Positions 18,718 to 26,511 of a DNA stretch of 64,000 bases are shown piece after piece. The notes beneath the pieces are model-generated. The model was not told the origin of the DNA. It did no database searches and saw only the letters and a list, made by a program, of their open reading frames with translations. The stretch covers positions 80,141-144,140 of the forward strand of contig NZ_FMZJ01000013.1 in NCBI RefSeq assembly GCF_900101455.1, read 5' to 3'. A program made the position numbers and the translations under genes. The first letter of the stretch is position 1. Each line of letters starts with the position of its first letter. The stretch comes from Sphingomonas sp. YR710. GTDB lineage: Bacteria > Pseudomonadota > Alphaproteobacteria > Sphingomonadales > Sphingomonadaceae.

Positions 18718-18984
18718 GTGGAAACCATATACGACTGGATAACGATCGCCATCTTCGCGGGGCTGGTAGTCCTTTTCATGCAACGATCGACGTTGCAGAG
18801 CCCTCGCGACTCGATTTGGCAATATCTTGGTGCGGCAATTGGCTGCGCGGTCGCCAACTGGTTCGGCAATAATGGCCTGGGCAGTGGTAGCTATCTCTAT
18901 AACGCAGCAGCGATTGCCGTGATAATCGGAACGCTGGCTTATATCTTCACTGTTCTTCGGCCGTTGGATCGTCGGGGAGACTGA
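18718..18984 (+). CDS. Small membrane protein, XrtV sorting-system accessory type
   Basis: The product has 88 residues from a GTG start preceded by an AAGGGG-type ribosome site. Three hydrophobic segments are visible (about 8-20, 36-49 and 62-82), then a short basic tail (RPLDRRGD). Size, topology and position next to epsI-xrtV match the small accessory proteins reported with XrtV exosortases in sphingomonads. The name is recalled from family knowledge and was not checked by search. Its biochemical role is unknown. It may act as a membrane subunit of the sorting machine. Confidence 0.7.
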   Translation: METIYDWITIAIFAGLVVLFMQRSTLQSPRDSIWQYLGAAIGCAVANWFGNNGLGSGSYLYNAAAIAVIIGTLAYIFTVLRPLDRRGD

Positions 18985-19003
18985 TCGCATGCGCACGCCG
19001 TGT

Positions 19004-19711
19004 TCAGGCCGGGGCACCTGCCTCGCCAAACAACACGCGACGCGCCAGTGGGGACAGCAGCGCCAGCATTGCCAGTGTGAAATGCTTTAGCACCGCGATG
19101 GCCTGTAGGTCGTCGATCGCTGCTGTCGACACGCGGATCAGCACGCCATCCGGTACATGTCCGATCAGATTTTCCTGGGCTACCGCAACATGTTGCTCCC
19201 ACCAGCGGGTCGGAAATGCGTTCCCGATCCGCGTCCAGTAGATCAGTTGCTCGCGCCGGCTGCTGCTGCGGGTGGAGATGAAATGCGCCGGTACGATCAG
19301 CCCGCGCCCAACGGCCAGCGGCTCGAAATGATTCTCAAGCAATTCATAACCTGCCGCCGGATAGCAGACTTCGGGCCGGTGGACCTGCAGCACGCCGTCC
19401 TGGGTACCGCTATAGGCGATCAACAGCATCACCGGCAGATCCGTTGGGGAGGAATAGAAGCGGGTGACTAGGCTATTGTAGATGCGGTCGCGCAACTGAT
19501 CCCGCGGCGGGAGCACCAGCCCGCTATTGCTCTCGCACTCCCAGTTCCCAACCTTCTTCGGGAAAAGATCGTCGAGCTTTTCACCATGGAGCATCCGGAA
19601 CGGGATGTCGGGGCGGCGCAGATTCGCAACCAGACTGGTCGCCGCCAACGCACCGCCGACGATCATCGTCCGGCGATCGAAGACGGGGGCGCGGGCCTGA
19701 TCGTCGGTCAC
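19004..19711 (-). CDS. epsI: EpsI family protein, XrtV-associated
   Basis: The product has 235 residues from a GTG start that overlaps the xrtV stop (GTGA). The reading frame extends upstream to 20212, but that part is antisense or out-of-frame to xrtV and basic in composition. A short hydrophobic anchor (MIVGGALAATSLVANL, 16-31) is followed by an EpsI/DUF3485 domain: residues VGNWE (54-58), GVLQVHRPEVCYPAAGY with C116, and IYWTRIGN. In the first module the same domain is fused to the exosortase; here it is a separate protein. Its role is to assist exosortase processing, mechanism unclear. Confidence 0.82.
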   Translation of the reverse strand: MTDDQARAPVFDRRTMIVGGALAATSLVANLRRPDIPFRMLHGEKLDDLFPKKVGNWECESNSGLVLPPRDQLRDRIYNSLVTRFYSSPTDLPVMLLIAYSGTQDGVLQVHRPEVCYPAAGYELLENHFEPLAVGRGLIVPAHFISTRSSSRREQLIYWTRIGNAFPTRWWEQHVAVAQENLIGHVPDGVLIRVSTAAIDDLQAIAVLKHFTLAMLALLSPLARRVLFGEAGAPA

Positions 19712-20631
19712 CGCTGCGCCTGCCCGCGTGCGAGCCGCCGCCGCAGCGGTGATGCCAGCGCATCGACGCCGAAAATACCCAATACCGAAAAGAGGAACAT
19801 GGTGATCCCCGAGAAGCTGTGGAGAAAGCCCTGGGCGGCGGCATCTCCGAGATAATAAGTGATCAGGATCAGTACGATCACCCGGATGAAATTGGCCATG
19901 ATCGCGACGGGAACGATCGCGAACATCAGCAGCAGCGCGTAACGCCAGTTCGCATTGTGGCGAATGTAGATATAGAACAGCCCGATCGCGGACAGGCTTA
20001 TCAGCGAATTCAGCCCGGCACAGGCGGCAGCGATAAGCAGTTGGTACTGGCCAATCGCGATCGTCACGCCCGATCCTGCGATCGGATAGCCGAACAGGTA
20101 GAGCAGGTTGATGGCCGTCTGCGAAATCGCGATCTTCAGCGGTTGCGTGATAATCGCGACAACGGTGTCGGGTGGCGGAAAAATGAACAGCATATAGACA
20201 ATGGGAAACCACAGCCCGCGCATCGCCGCAGTTCCCAGCAGATAATAAGCGCCGGTCAGCAGCAACCCGTACATCATGAATCCTTCGACCTCGATCACCG
20301 AGGTGATACGGGCGAGCACGAATAACGGAGCGGCGACCAGAAAGCCCAGCAAAGCGAGCTTCGGGTCACCGGGCGCGCGCCGGTCCCGAACTTCGGGCCA
20401 GCGCCGTGAGAACAGCCAGAGCCCGGTCGCCAGCACGATCGGGCCGTGGGCGCCCTGTTCGGTCGACCAGTTTTCCCGCGCGACATCGAACATCGTCGGC
20501 ACGGCGAGAATGATCGCACCGAGCAGCAGCAGCCAATGTTGTCGCATGGTGGCCAGCAACGGAGCGAGATCGGCCAGCCCATAAGTGCCTTGATCGTTCG
20601 CGCTTCGGGCAGTCGCTTCGGGTTCGGTCAA
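19708..20631 (-). CDS. xrtV: Exosortase V
   Basis: The product has 307 residues, close to the size of a stand-alone exosortase. Eight or so membrane helices carry the triad C204 (AAACAGLNSL), R250 (ANFIRVIVL) and H271 (GFLHSFSGITMF). The AACAGLNSL motif, in place of the more common EACSGLR, fits the XrtV subgroup. It would recognise a PEP-type C-terminal signal, and a PEPxxW-tailed protein is encoded divergently 214 bp away. It is coupled to epsI by a 4-base overlap. Confidence 0.83.
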   Translation of the reverse strand: MTEPEATARSANDQGTYGLADLAPLLATMRQHWLLLLGAIILAVPTMFDVARENWSTEQGAHGPIVLATGLWLFSRRWPEVRDRRAPGDPKLALLGFLVAAPLFVLARITSVIEVEGFMMYGLLLTGAYYLLGTAAMRGLWFPIVYMLFIFPPPDTVVAIITQPLKIAISQTAINLLYLFGYPIAGSGVTIAIGQYQLLIAAACAGLNSLISLSAIGLFYIYIRHNANWRYALLLMFAIVPVAIMANFIRVIVLILITYYLGDAAAQGFLHSFSGITMFLFSVLGIFGVDALASPLRRRLARGQAQR

Positions 20632-20844
20632 GACTTACCTTGCTCGTATGGGTTTGTGCCGGGAATCACAGCAAAGCCGTCCTGCCGTTCTAGAAGACGA
20701 TCTGGCCAAGGCGTTCATCGGCATGGCATAGCCGATCGGCCGTGGCCGTAACAGACGTGAACCGCTTCTATTTTGCGGTAGCTTTGAAATGTGTTAAGGC
20801 CGGGCTGATAGAGTTGGGGTCGTTGTGTATCGGGGTCGTCGTTC

Positions 20845-21357
20845 ATGTTGAAGGAAGCCGTTGCCTCCAAGGCAGCAAAATTGCTGATGACGTGCGTATG
20901 TCCTGTAGCCGGGACGACAGCGCTAAGCCTTGGCGTGCCACAGGTTCGCGATGCCGTTCACAAGGCGACCCAGCCACGCCAATATGCCAAGCCGAAAACG
21001 CGCGTCCGGGCGACGCCTGCGGCTGGCGAGGGCACGCAGGTGGCATCGGCCGAAACGCCTTGCCCCTCGGTGACGCCGCTGGCGTTGTCCAATCTTCCCA
21101 CGATCACGACGCCGATGCCGCCGATCCAGGTTGCCGAAGTGCCGCCGCTCGATCCCAAAAATCCGATTCCGCTGGCACCGCGCATCTTCGTGCCGCCATC
21201 AGGCGGCAATCCGCTGCCACCGGGTTCGCCTCCCGTCGTGCCTGAACCGCAGACCTGGGTGCAGCTTGTGCTGGGCTTCGGGATTATCGGCGGCGTCGCA
21301 CGGGTGAGCTATCGCCGCAACGGCACGGGCCCCAAGGACAAGCCCGTAAGCTCCTGA
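20845..21357 (+). CDS. Proline-rich protein with PEPxxW-type C-terminal sorting signal
   Basis: The product has 170 residues. The N-terminus is a weakly canonical export signal (AKLLMTCVCPVAGTTALSLG) with two close cysteines. Residues 45-132 are a low-complexity linker rich in Pro, Thr and Val. The tail is a textbook sorting signal: PEPQTW (133-138), hydrophobic VQLVLGFGIIGGVA, then basic RVSYRRN. This is the PEPxxWA-CTERM style common in sphingomonads. Position next to xrtV makes it the candidate local substrate. No enzymatic domain is visible. It may be a wall-like or EPS-bound structural peptide. Confidence 0.75.
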   Translation: MLKEAVASKAAKLLMTCVCPVAGTTALSLGVPQVRDAVHKATQPRQYAKPKTRVRATPAAGEGTQVASAETPCPSVTPLALSNLPTITTPMPPIQVAEVPPLDPKNPIPLAPRIFVPPSGGNPLPPGSPPVVPEPQTWVQLVLGFGIIGGVARVSYRRNGTGPKDKPVSS

Positions 21358-21385
21358 CCTCTGGATGGCATTCGGTTGGTGAAGG

Positions 21386-21928
21386 TCAGAACGGCCGCTC
21401 GCCGATCACGTTGCCGCCTTCGCTGTACCGGCAAACCAGGAAATCGTCGCGACGCCCGTGCGCGACCGCACAGCCGACGGCGTGGGTTGATCGCCACATC
21501 ACCTGCGTATAATGGCCAACCCGCTCGAGATTTCCCTTGATGAAATTGTTCGGGAAAATGCCCGGCTTGAAATCTTTTTTTTCGGCCACCCACAGCCCGA
21601 CCATCGCCTCCGGCCCATAATAGCCACGCGTCCCGGCCCAAAGATTCTCCCCTTCGGGGTCGGGGTCGCGCGGATCGTCGGGCGAGTGGACGAGATAGCC
21701 GACGTCAGTCAGATGCCGCGCCCAGATTTGTGCGTCCCGCGCCAGGCCCTGATCCCATGTGAGCGCGGGAATGCCCATTTGCGTGCGCTCCCGATTATGG
21801 GAGCTCAGCAGTCGGTCGGCGAAATTGCCGTCGAGATCCGTCGCACCCATCGATAGCGGCGCCGCAAGCGACAAGGCGATCGCGCCAGCCAATTTCACCA
21901 GCCCTGATTGATCGAAGCTCCACCGCAT
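21386..21928 (-). CDS. CAP (SCP/PR-1) domain secreted protein
   Basis: The product has 180 residues. The N-terminal hydrophobic segment (LVKLAGAIALSLAAPLS) is a signal peptide, cut near residue 29. The CAP domain follows: LLSSHNRERTQMGIPALTWD with the first conserved His, GENLWAGT, VGHYTQVMWRST with the second His, and AVGCAV. Bacterial CAP proteins are extracytoplasmic and mostly of unknown activity. It is convergent with the PEPxxW gene (28-bp gap) and may be functionally unrelated to the sorting system. Confidence 0.88.
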   Translation of the reverse strand: MRWSFDQSGLVKLAGAIALSLAAPLSMGATDLDGNFADRLLSSHNRERTQMGIPALTWDQGLARDAQIWARHLTDVGYLVHSPDDPRDPDPEGENLWAGTRGYYGPEAMVGLWVAEKKDFKPGIFPNNFIKGNLERVGHYTQVMWRSTHAVGCAVAHGRRDDFLVCRYSEGGNVIGERPF

Positions 21929-22627
21929 CTGTTCGCGCCATCCGATTGTATCGATGGAGCAAGTTTATGGGTTGGAAATTGCCTGCCTCTTAAATAACGT
22001 GGTAAGCAATTGTTCAGTATCGATTGTGGAAACCTGCAAAGCGACAGTTTCTATCAAAGGTATCCACTTGATAGCTGATGATGTTTAATAAAATATCGAT
22101 GGGCGTGAGTTTACTTGTGCCGAAATGGTTATCGGCTTGGTAACGATAATTTCTGGTAGCGGGCCGGGTCTCGTATGATGAAGAGGAATTTTACTGGATA
22201 ATCTGTGCGTCTTTCACGCTGCCAGATTCTCGAGCGGCTTGGGTGGGGCTGTGGCGGAGCCTGTGGGCCGGAAAATTTCCGGCTCGCGATCGACGGCCGA
22301 AGCCAGACCCACGATTTTACCACAGCTGCCCACGCCAAGCACGCTCTCCGGTTTTCCCGGTGCACCCTCTCCTGCGAAGTCCTCTTGTAAGGATCCCCTG
22401 CTGACGTATCGCAACTATAGTTTTCAGCTTAGCTCTTTACCAGCGAGTCTCATCCCGATCCGTGATGAATCCGAATCTATCCGCAACATGTTGCATTTTG
22501 ATCACGGATTTTGTGGCAAAGTTACGTACTAACGTACGGTAGCATTTCTTTTCTGTTTTTCTACCGATGCAATTAGAAATTTTGTTGCATAAGTTACCAA
22601 TTGCCCCGTTGACCGGATGCGGGCTCC
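21929..22627 (+). other. 699-bp AT-richer intergenic gap with an internal GC-rich patch
   Basis: No convincing gene is seen. The flanks (about 21960-22200 and 22390-22600) are clearly AT-richer than the rest of the window. A patch at about 22210-22400 has normal GC and overlapping open frames on both strands, none with a supported start. Two copies of ACGTAC, 8 bp apart, occur near 22525. The stretch may hold the CAP gene promoter and remnants of transferred DNA. Confidence 0.4.
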
Positions 22628-23998
22628 TCAGAAGCGTGCATCGTGATAGACCTGCGACATGTCGCCGCCCCATTGACCGTGGTAAAGATCGAGCAACCGT
22701 TCTGCCGGCGTTTTGCCGGATGCAACGATTTCATGCAGCGGCGCGAGGTAGCCGGTTTCGTCGTCGCCCGCGCCATTGATCCGCGCGCGCGCGCGCAGGC
22801 CCGATGCCGCGATGTCCAGGATGGTGGCGCCAAGCTCCTGAAAGGTCCGGCCGCGCGGGCCCTTCGCCTTGAGGCCAAGCCGTGGCACCTCGCTGCGGAT
22901 GCGGCGATGATCCTCGATGGTCCAGTGCTTGACCTCGTCCCAGGCGGCGTCGAGCGCACCTTGGTCATAGAGCAGCCCGACCCAGAACGCCGGCAGCGCG
23001 CAGATGCGGTTATGCGGCCCGCCATCGGCGCCGCGCATTTCCAGGAAGCTCTTGAGGCGCACTTCGGGGAAGGCGGTCGACAGATGGTCGATCCAGTCGC
23101 CGATCCGCGGGCGTTCGCCGGGCAGGACGGAAAGCTTGCCGGCGAGGAAATCCTTGAAGTCGAGCCCGGCGGCATCGACATAGCCATCGCGAAACGCGAA
23201 ATACATCGGCACGTCGAGCATATAATCGGCATAGCGTTCATAGCCGAAGCCATCTTCGAACACGAACGGCAGCATGCCGGTGCGGTGCGGATCGGTGTCG
23301 GTCCAGATATGGCTGCGATAGCTGAGATAGCCGTTGGGCTTGCCCTCCAGGAAAGGCGAATTGGCGAACAAAGCGGTCGCCAGCGGCTGCAGTGCCAGGC
23401 TCACCCGGAACTTCTTCACCATGTCGGCTTCGGATGAATAATCGAGATTGGTCTGGATGGTGCAGGTGCGCAGCATCATGTCCAGTCCCATCGATCCCAC
23501 CCGGGGCATATGCCGCAGCATGATGTCGTACCGGCCCTTGGGCATGATCGGCAATTCCTCGCGGGTCTTGTCCGGCCACATGCCCAGGCCGAGGAAGCCG
23601 ATGCCGAGCCGTTCCCCGATCGCCTTCACCTGTTCAAGGTGGCGGCCGGTTTCGGCGCAGGTCTGGTGAAGGTTGTCGAGCGGGGCGCCCGAAAGTTCGA
23701 ACTGGCCGGCAGGCTCAAGGCTGACATTGCCGTCCGAGCCCTTGAGCGCGATGATCTTGTCGCCTTCGTAGATCGGTTCCCAGCCATATTTGGTCAGCGC
23801 GATCAGCAGTGCGTGGATGCCGCCGCGTTCCTCATAAGATGGCGCGCGGTGTGAATCTTCGAAGAACACGAATTTTTCATGCTCGGTGCCGATGCGCCAT
23901 TGTTCCTTGGGCTTTTCCCCCTCGGAAAAGACGGAAATCAAATCCTCACGGGATTCGATCAGCGGATCCTCGCCATCGGCTGCTGTGCGCGTACTCAT
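22628..23998 (-). CDS. gshA: Glutamate-cysteine ligase, alphaproteobacterial/plant type
   Basis: The product has 456 residues, the normal length for this class. It catalyses the first step of glutathione synthesis, ATP-dependent joining of Glu and Cys in the cytosol. The start region IGTEHEKFVFF, the SLEPAGQFELSGAP block, TCTIQTNLDYSSEADM and FLEGKPNGYLSYR are characteristic of the GCS2 plant-like family. The gene stands alone, reads leftward, and is separated from rsmE by 167 bp with a hairpin. gshB is not in the window. Confidence 0.95.
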   Translation of the reverse strand: MSTRTAADGEDPLIESREDLISVFSEGEKPKEQWRIGTEHEKFVFFEDSHRAPSYEERGGIHALLIALTKYGWEPIYEGDKIIALKGSDGNVSLEPAGQFELSGAPLDNLHQTCAETGRHLEQVKAIGERLGIGFLGLGMWPDKTREELPIMPKGRYDIMLRHMPRVGSMGLDMMLRTCTIQTNLDYSSEADMVKKFRVSLALQPLATALFANSPFLEGKPNGYLSYRSHIWTDTDPHRTGMLPFVFEDGFGYERYADYMLDVPMYFAFRDGYVDAAGLDFKDFLAGKLSVLPGERPRIGDWIDHLSTAFPEVRLKSFLEMRGADGGPHNRICALPAFWVGLLYDQGALDAAWDEVKHWTIEDHRRIRSEVPRLGLKAKGPRGRTFQELGATILDIAASGLRARARINGAGDDETGYLAPLHEIVASGKTPAERLLDLYHGQWGGDMSQVYHDARF

Positions 23999-24123
23999 CG
24001 CCGCCCCATAGCGGACCGATCGGTACCTGGCTAGACGATCGTGAATTCGTCACATTTTTTGGTGCGCGCTGCCCGCAGATCCGCAGCGGCAGGCATGAGA
24101 AAGTTTTGATAAGCGCTGTCAGA

Positions 24124-24153
24124 ACTCCCCTCTCTGCAAGCAGCGAGGGGAGT
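24124..24153 (-). terminator. Hairpin downstream of rsmE
   Basis: ACTCCCCTC pairs with GAGGGGAGT, and the inner CTGC/GCAG extends the stem past one mismatch. It starts 12 bp past the rsmE stop. A T-rich tail is weak on the minus strand, so termination may be partial. Confidence 0.5.
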
Positions 24154-24165
24154 GCCTCCGGCCCT

Positions 24166-24906
24166 TCACCGCCAGTCTCCCGCCTTTGCCATCCATAAAG
24201 TTACTGCCGCCGCCATCGCCGTATCGGCGCGCAGGATGCGAGGCCCCAACGACACGCCGACAGCCTGGGCAATGCCACGGATCATGGCGCGCTCGTCGGG
24301 GGTGAAGCCGCCTTCCGGTCCGATCAGGATCGCGGCCGGCCCCGGCGCGATGGCGTCGATCATCGGCACGCCGCCTTCCTCATCGGCAAAGATGAGCGCG
24401 CGATCCGCGGGCCAGTCGCGCAGAAGCGCGGTCAGCTTTACGGGTTCATCGAGAACGGGGAGCGCCGTGCGTTCGCATTGCTCGGCTGCCTCGATCATAT
24501 GCGCGCGCAGGCGATCGAGGTTGAGCCGGTCGACGATGGTGCGCTGCGTGATCACCGGCTGCCACCGCGCGACCCCGAGTTCGGATGCCTTCTCCGCCAC
24601 CCAGTCGATCCGACCCTTCTTGATCGGCGCCGCGAGCAGCCAAAGATCGGGCACGGCTTCGCGCGGGCGGATATGGTGGGTCAGGCGAACGGCAAGGCTG
24701 CGCTTGGCGACACTTTCGATCTGGCTCAGCCATTCGCCGCTGCGATCGTCGAACAGCATGATCCGATCGCCAGCCTTCAGACGCATCACGCCGGTCAGAT
24801 AATGGGCCTGTCCACCATCGATCGTCAGCACCTGTCCGTCGGATAGTGGGCTGTCGATGAACAGGCGGGGCAGGCTGGCGGGCGGCCAGGCGGGTGTGGC
24901 GGTCAT
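24166..24906 (-). CDS. rsmE: 16S rRNA (uracil1498-N3)-methyltransferase
   Basis: The product has 246 residues, the usual RsmE length. An N-terminal PUA-like domain (GGQAHYLTGVMRLKAGDRIMLFD) precedes a SPOUT methyltransferase domain with the trefoil-knot segment ILIGPEGGFTPDE and LGPRILRADTA near the C-terminus, both family signatures. It methylates U1498 in the small subunit decoding region using SAM. No operon partner is evident; the neighbouring dioxygenase gene ends 166 bp upstream. Confidence 0.95.
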   Translation of the reverse strand: MTATPAWPPASLPRLFIDSPLSDGQVLTIDGGQAHYLTGVMRLKAGDRIMLFDDRSGEWLSQIESVAKRSLAVRLTHHIRPREAVPDLWLLAAPIKKGRIDWVAEKASELGVARWQPVITQRTIVDRLNLDRLRAHMIEAAEQCERTALPVLDEPVKLTALLRDWPADRALIFADEEGGVPMIDAIAPGPAAILIGPEGGFTPDERAMIRGIAQAVGVSLGPRILRADTAMAAAVTLWMAKAGDWR

Positions 24907-25072
24907 GGCTGGCGCTTATCAGGATCGCGCGTACAGGTCACGAATGCGAATTGCGGTGTCGCAATGCGTCACCGCAATAGCATATAGCCATCAACAGGGC
25001 ATTCACGCCGGCCCAAAGCCGAAATCGTGCCAGGTGCACCAATTCCGTCGATCTCTGCGCGGTTCGTTTCGA

Positions 25073-25951
25073 TCAGGCGGCGGCGCCGACTTTCGAATAG
25101 TTGAGCGATTTCACCGCGCCGACCTTCGGCGGGGGGGCGATCGTCTTGCGCAGCGTGCGCGCCGGGCCTTCGCTCTGGACGTTCGGGCGGGCATGCTGCA
25201 GCGCGATGTTGTCCCAGACGACCAGATCGCCCTCGCGCCAGTGGTGCGCCATTTCCTTGTTCTTGTCGTATAGGTGATCGAACAGGAGGCCGAGCAGTTC
25301 GTCGCTTTCCTGTTCGCTCATCCCCTCGACGTTGCGGGTCATCTGCTGTGAGATGTAGAGGAGCTTCCGCCCAGTCCGGGGATGCGTGAGCACGATGGGC
25401 TGCGGATCGGAGTCCTCGCTGGCCTTCAGATCGTTCAGCAGCACATTGGGGTCACCCGCGGCGCGCTTCTGGTAGGTCTCGGGATCGTGCTGGTGGATCA
25501 CGAAGTGCCCCTCGGCGCGCTTGCGCAGATGCTCGGGCAGCGTGTCCCAGCCGACGATCGAACTGACGAACATTGTCGGAGCGGATGGCTGTTCGACCTT
25601 TTCGCCGTAAAGCGACAATGCGTAGCACCAGTTTTTCGCCCACTGCGAATCGGAGTGGTACATCAGCCGGCCGAAGGGCGCTGCCGACTTGGGTTTTTCG
25701 TTCGAGACGTAGAAATCCTTCATGATCGGCAGATCGTCGGGAACGCTCGCATCGTCGCCGATCAGCATGTTGGACAGATAGGTCTGGAACTGCACGTCGA
25801 TGTCGACGTCGCGGAAAACGAGCAGGCTACGCTCGTCGAACAGCGTCCTGAGTTGCGCACAGGTTTCCGCGTCGAGCGGGACTTTCGGCTCGAGGCCCGA
25901 GATCTCGGCGCCGAATGCGGGGGTGATATCTTTGATGGTGAGCTTTGCCAT
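25073..25951 (-). CDS. TauD/TfdA-family 2-oxoglutarate dioxygenase
   Basis: The product has 292 residues from the ATG at 25951; eight further in-frame residues upstream are not family-like. The iron site is H99-x-D101 (MYHSDSQW) and H253 (LQHARPNVQ), with R265 or R268 for 2-oxoglutarate. The fold and length match the TauD/TfdA family, which hydroxylates taurine, sulfonates, phenoxyacetates, carnitine or other small acids. Substrate is not readable, and no sulfonate transporter or regulator is adjacent. AT-rich DNA upstream and a lone position between rsmE and ubiA suggest an inserted gene. Confidence 0.88.
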   Translation of the reverse strand: MAKLTIKDITPAFGAEISGLEPKVPLDAETCAQLRTLFDERSLLVFRDVDIDVQFQTYLSNMLIGDDASVPDDLPIMKDFYVSNEKPKSAAPFGRLMYHSDSQWAKNWCYALSLYGEKVEQPSAPTMFVSSIVGWDTLPEHLRKRAEGHFVIHQHDPETYQKRAAGDPNVLLNDLKASEDSDPQPIVLTHPRTGRKLLYISQQMTRNVEGMSEQESDELLGLLFDHLYDKNKEMAHHWREGDLVVWDNIALQHARPNVQSEGPARTLRKTIAPPPKVGAVKSLNYSKVGAAA

Positions 25952-26370
25952 ATTCGTGGCCCTATCGGTTCGCATGAATCAAGAAGGTAGCCACCCTAGC
26001 AGAGCTGCGGGTTGCGTGTCCGTTTGAAATTGCCTGAAGGCGCGACGATAAGAGCGCAGACGCGGACGCCGGTCAGCTGGTTGATTATGATGAGCCGCCA
26101 TATTGCGATGCCTGACGTCTTCGCAACCTCGGGCCGCGGCGGTTACGGCTTGAGTATTTTGAACAAATCGGGTACAAATGCCGGAGCGGCGTCCCCGACG
26201 GCGTACGTGCCGGGTTGGTTCTGAGTGGCGAAAAATTTTCCGCCATAAAAACAGTAATTATCGTTATAAAACAATAAATTATCTGACATCGTTTTGTAAT
26301 AGTTTCAACGGAAAATGCGCCCGAATTGCCCGAACGGCCGTTGAAAATGCGGCTTTGTGCGGCCTTTAAC
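25952..26370 (+). other. AT-rich gap upstream of the TauD-family gene
   Basis: No gene of clear support is seen here. A strikingly AT-rich core (about 26230-26330) follows a 20-bp near-palindrome. This gap probably carries the promoter of the leftward dioxygenase gene and perhaps that of ubiA. The open frame at 26012-26224 lacks a ribosome site and family character. Confidence 0.4.
26226..26245. promoter_or_regulatory. Operator-like 20-bp near-palindrome
   Basis: The sequence TGGCGAAAAATTTTCCGCCA is symmetric at all but one base pair of its two arms. Such a site fits a dimeric regulator. It lies about 275 bp upstream of the dioxygenase start and 267 bp upstream of ubiA. Confidence 0.4.
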
Positions 26371-26472
26371 CTACAAGAGCCACGCCGTCGCCGCGCCGAT
26401 AAGCAGCAGTTTCACCAACCAGCCCGTCGCATGGCTCAGCGTCACCAGTGGATCTAGCCGGATGACCCGCAC
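26371..26472 (-). CDS. Candidate 33-residue membrane microprotein
   Basis: A GTG-started frame codes for 33 residues: an amphipathic start (RLDPLVTLSHATGW) and a hydrophobic helix (LVKLLLIGAATAWLL) ending at a TAG. Most third codon positions are G or C, as in real genes here. There is no good ribosome site, and the frame stays open upstream as antisense of ubiA, so this is uncertain. It would be divergent from ubiA. No function is assigned. Confidence 0.3.
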   Translation of the reverse strand: MRVIRLDPLVTLSHATGWLVKLLLIGAATAWLL

Positions 26473-26511
26473 CGGGTTGCAGCCGCCGCGCGACAGGGCT
26501 AGCCGGGGCGC

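Noticed and set aside
19712..20212. Upstream extension of the EpsI frame
   Set aside because: It overlaps xrtV in another frame and lacks family character; the GTG overlap at 19711 is the better start.
26012..26224. 70-residue plus-strand frame in the gap before ubiA
   Set aside because: It has no ribosome site and no recognisable domain, and lies in what looks like a regulatory region.
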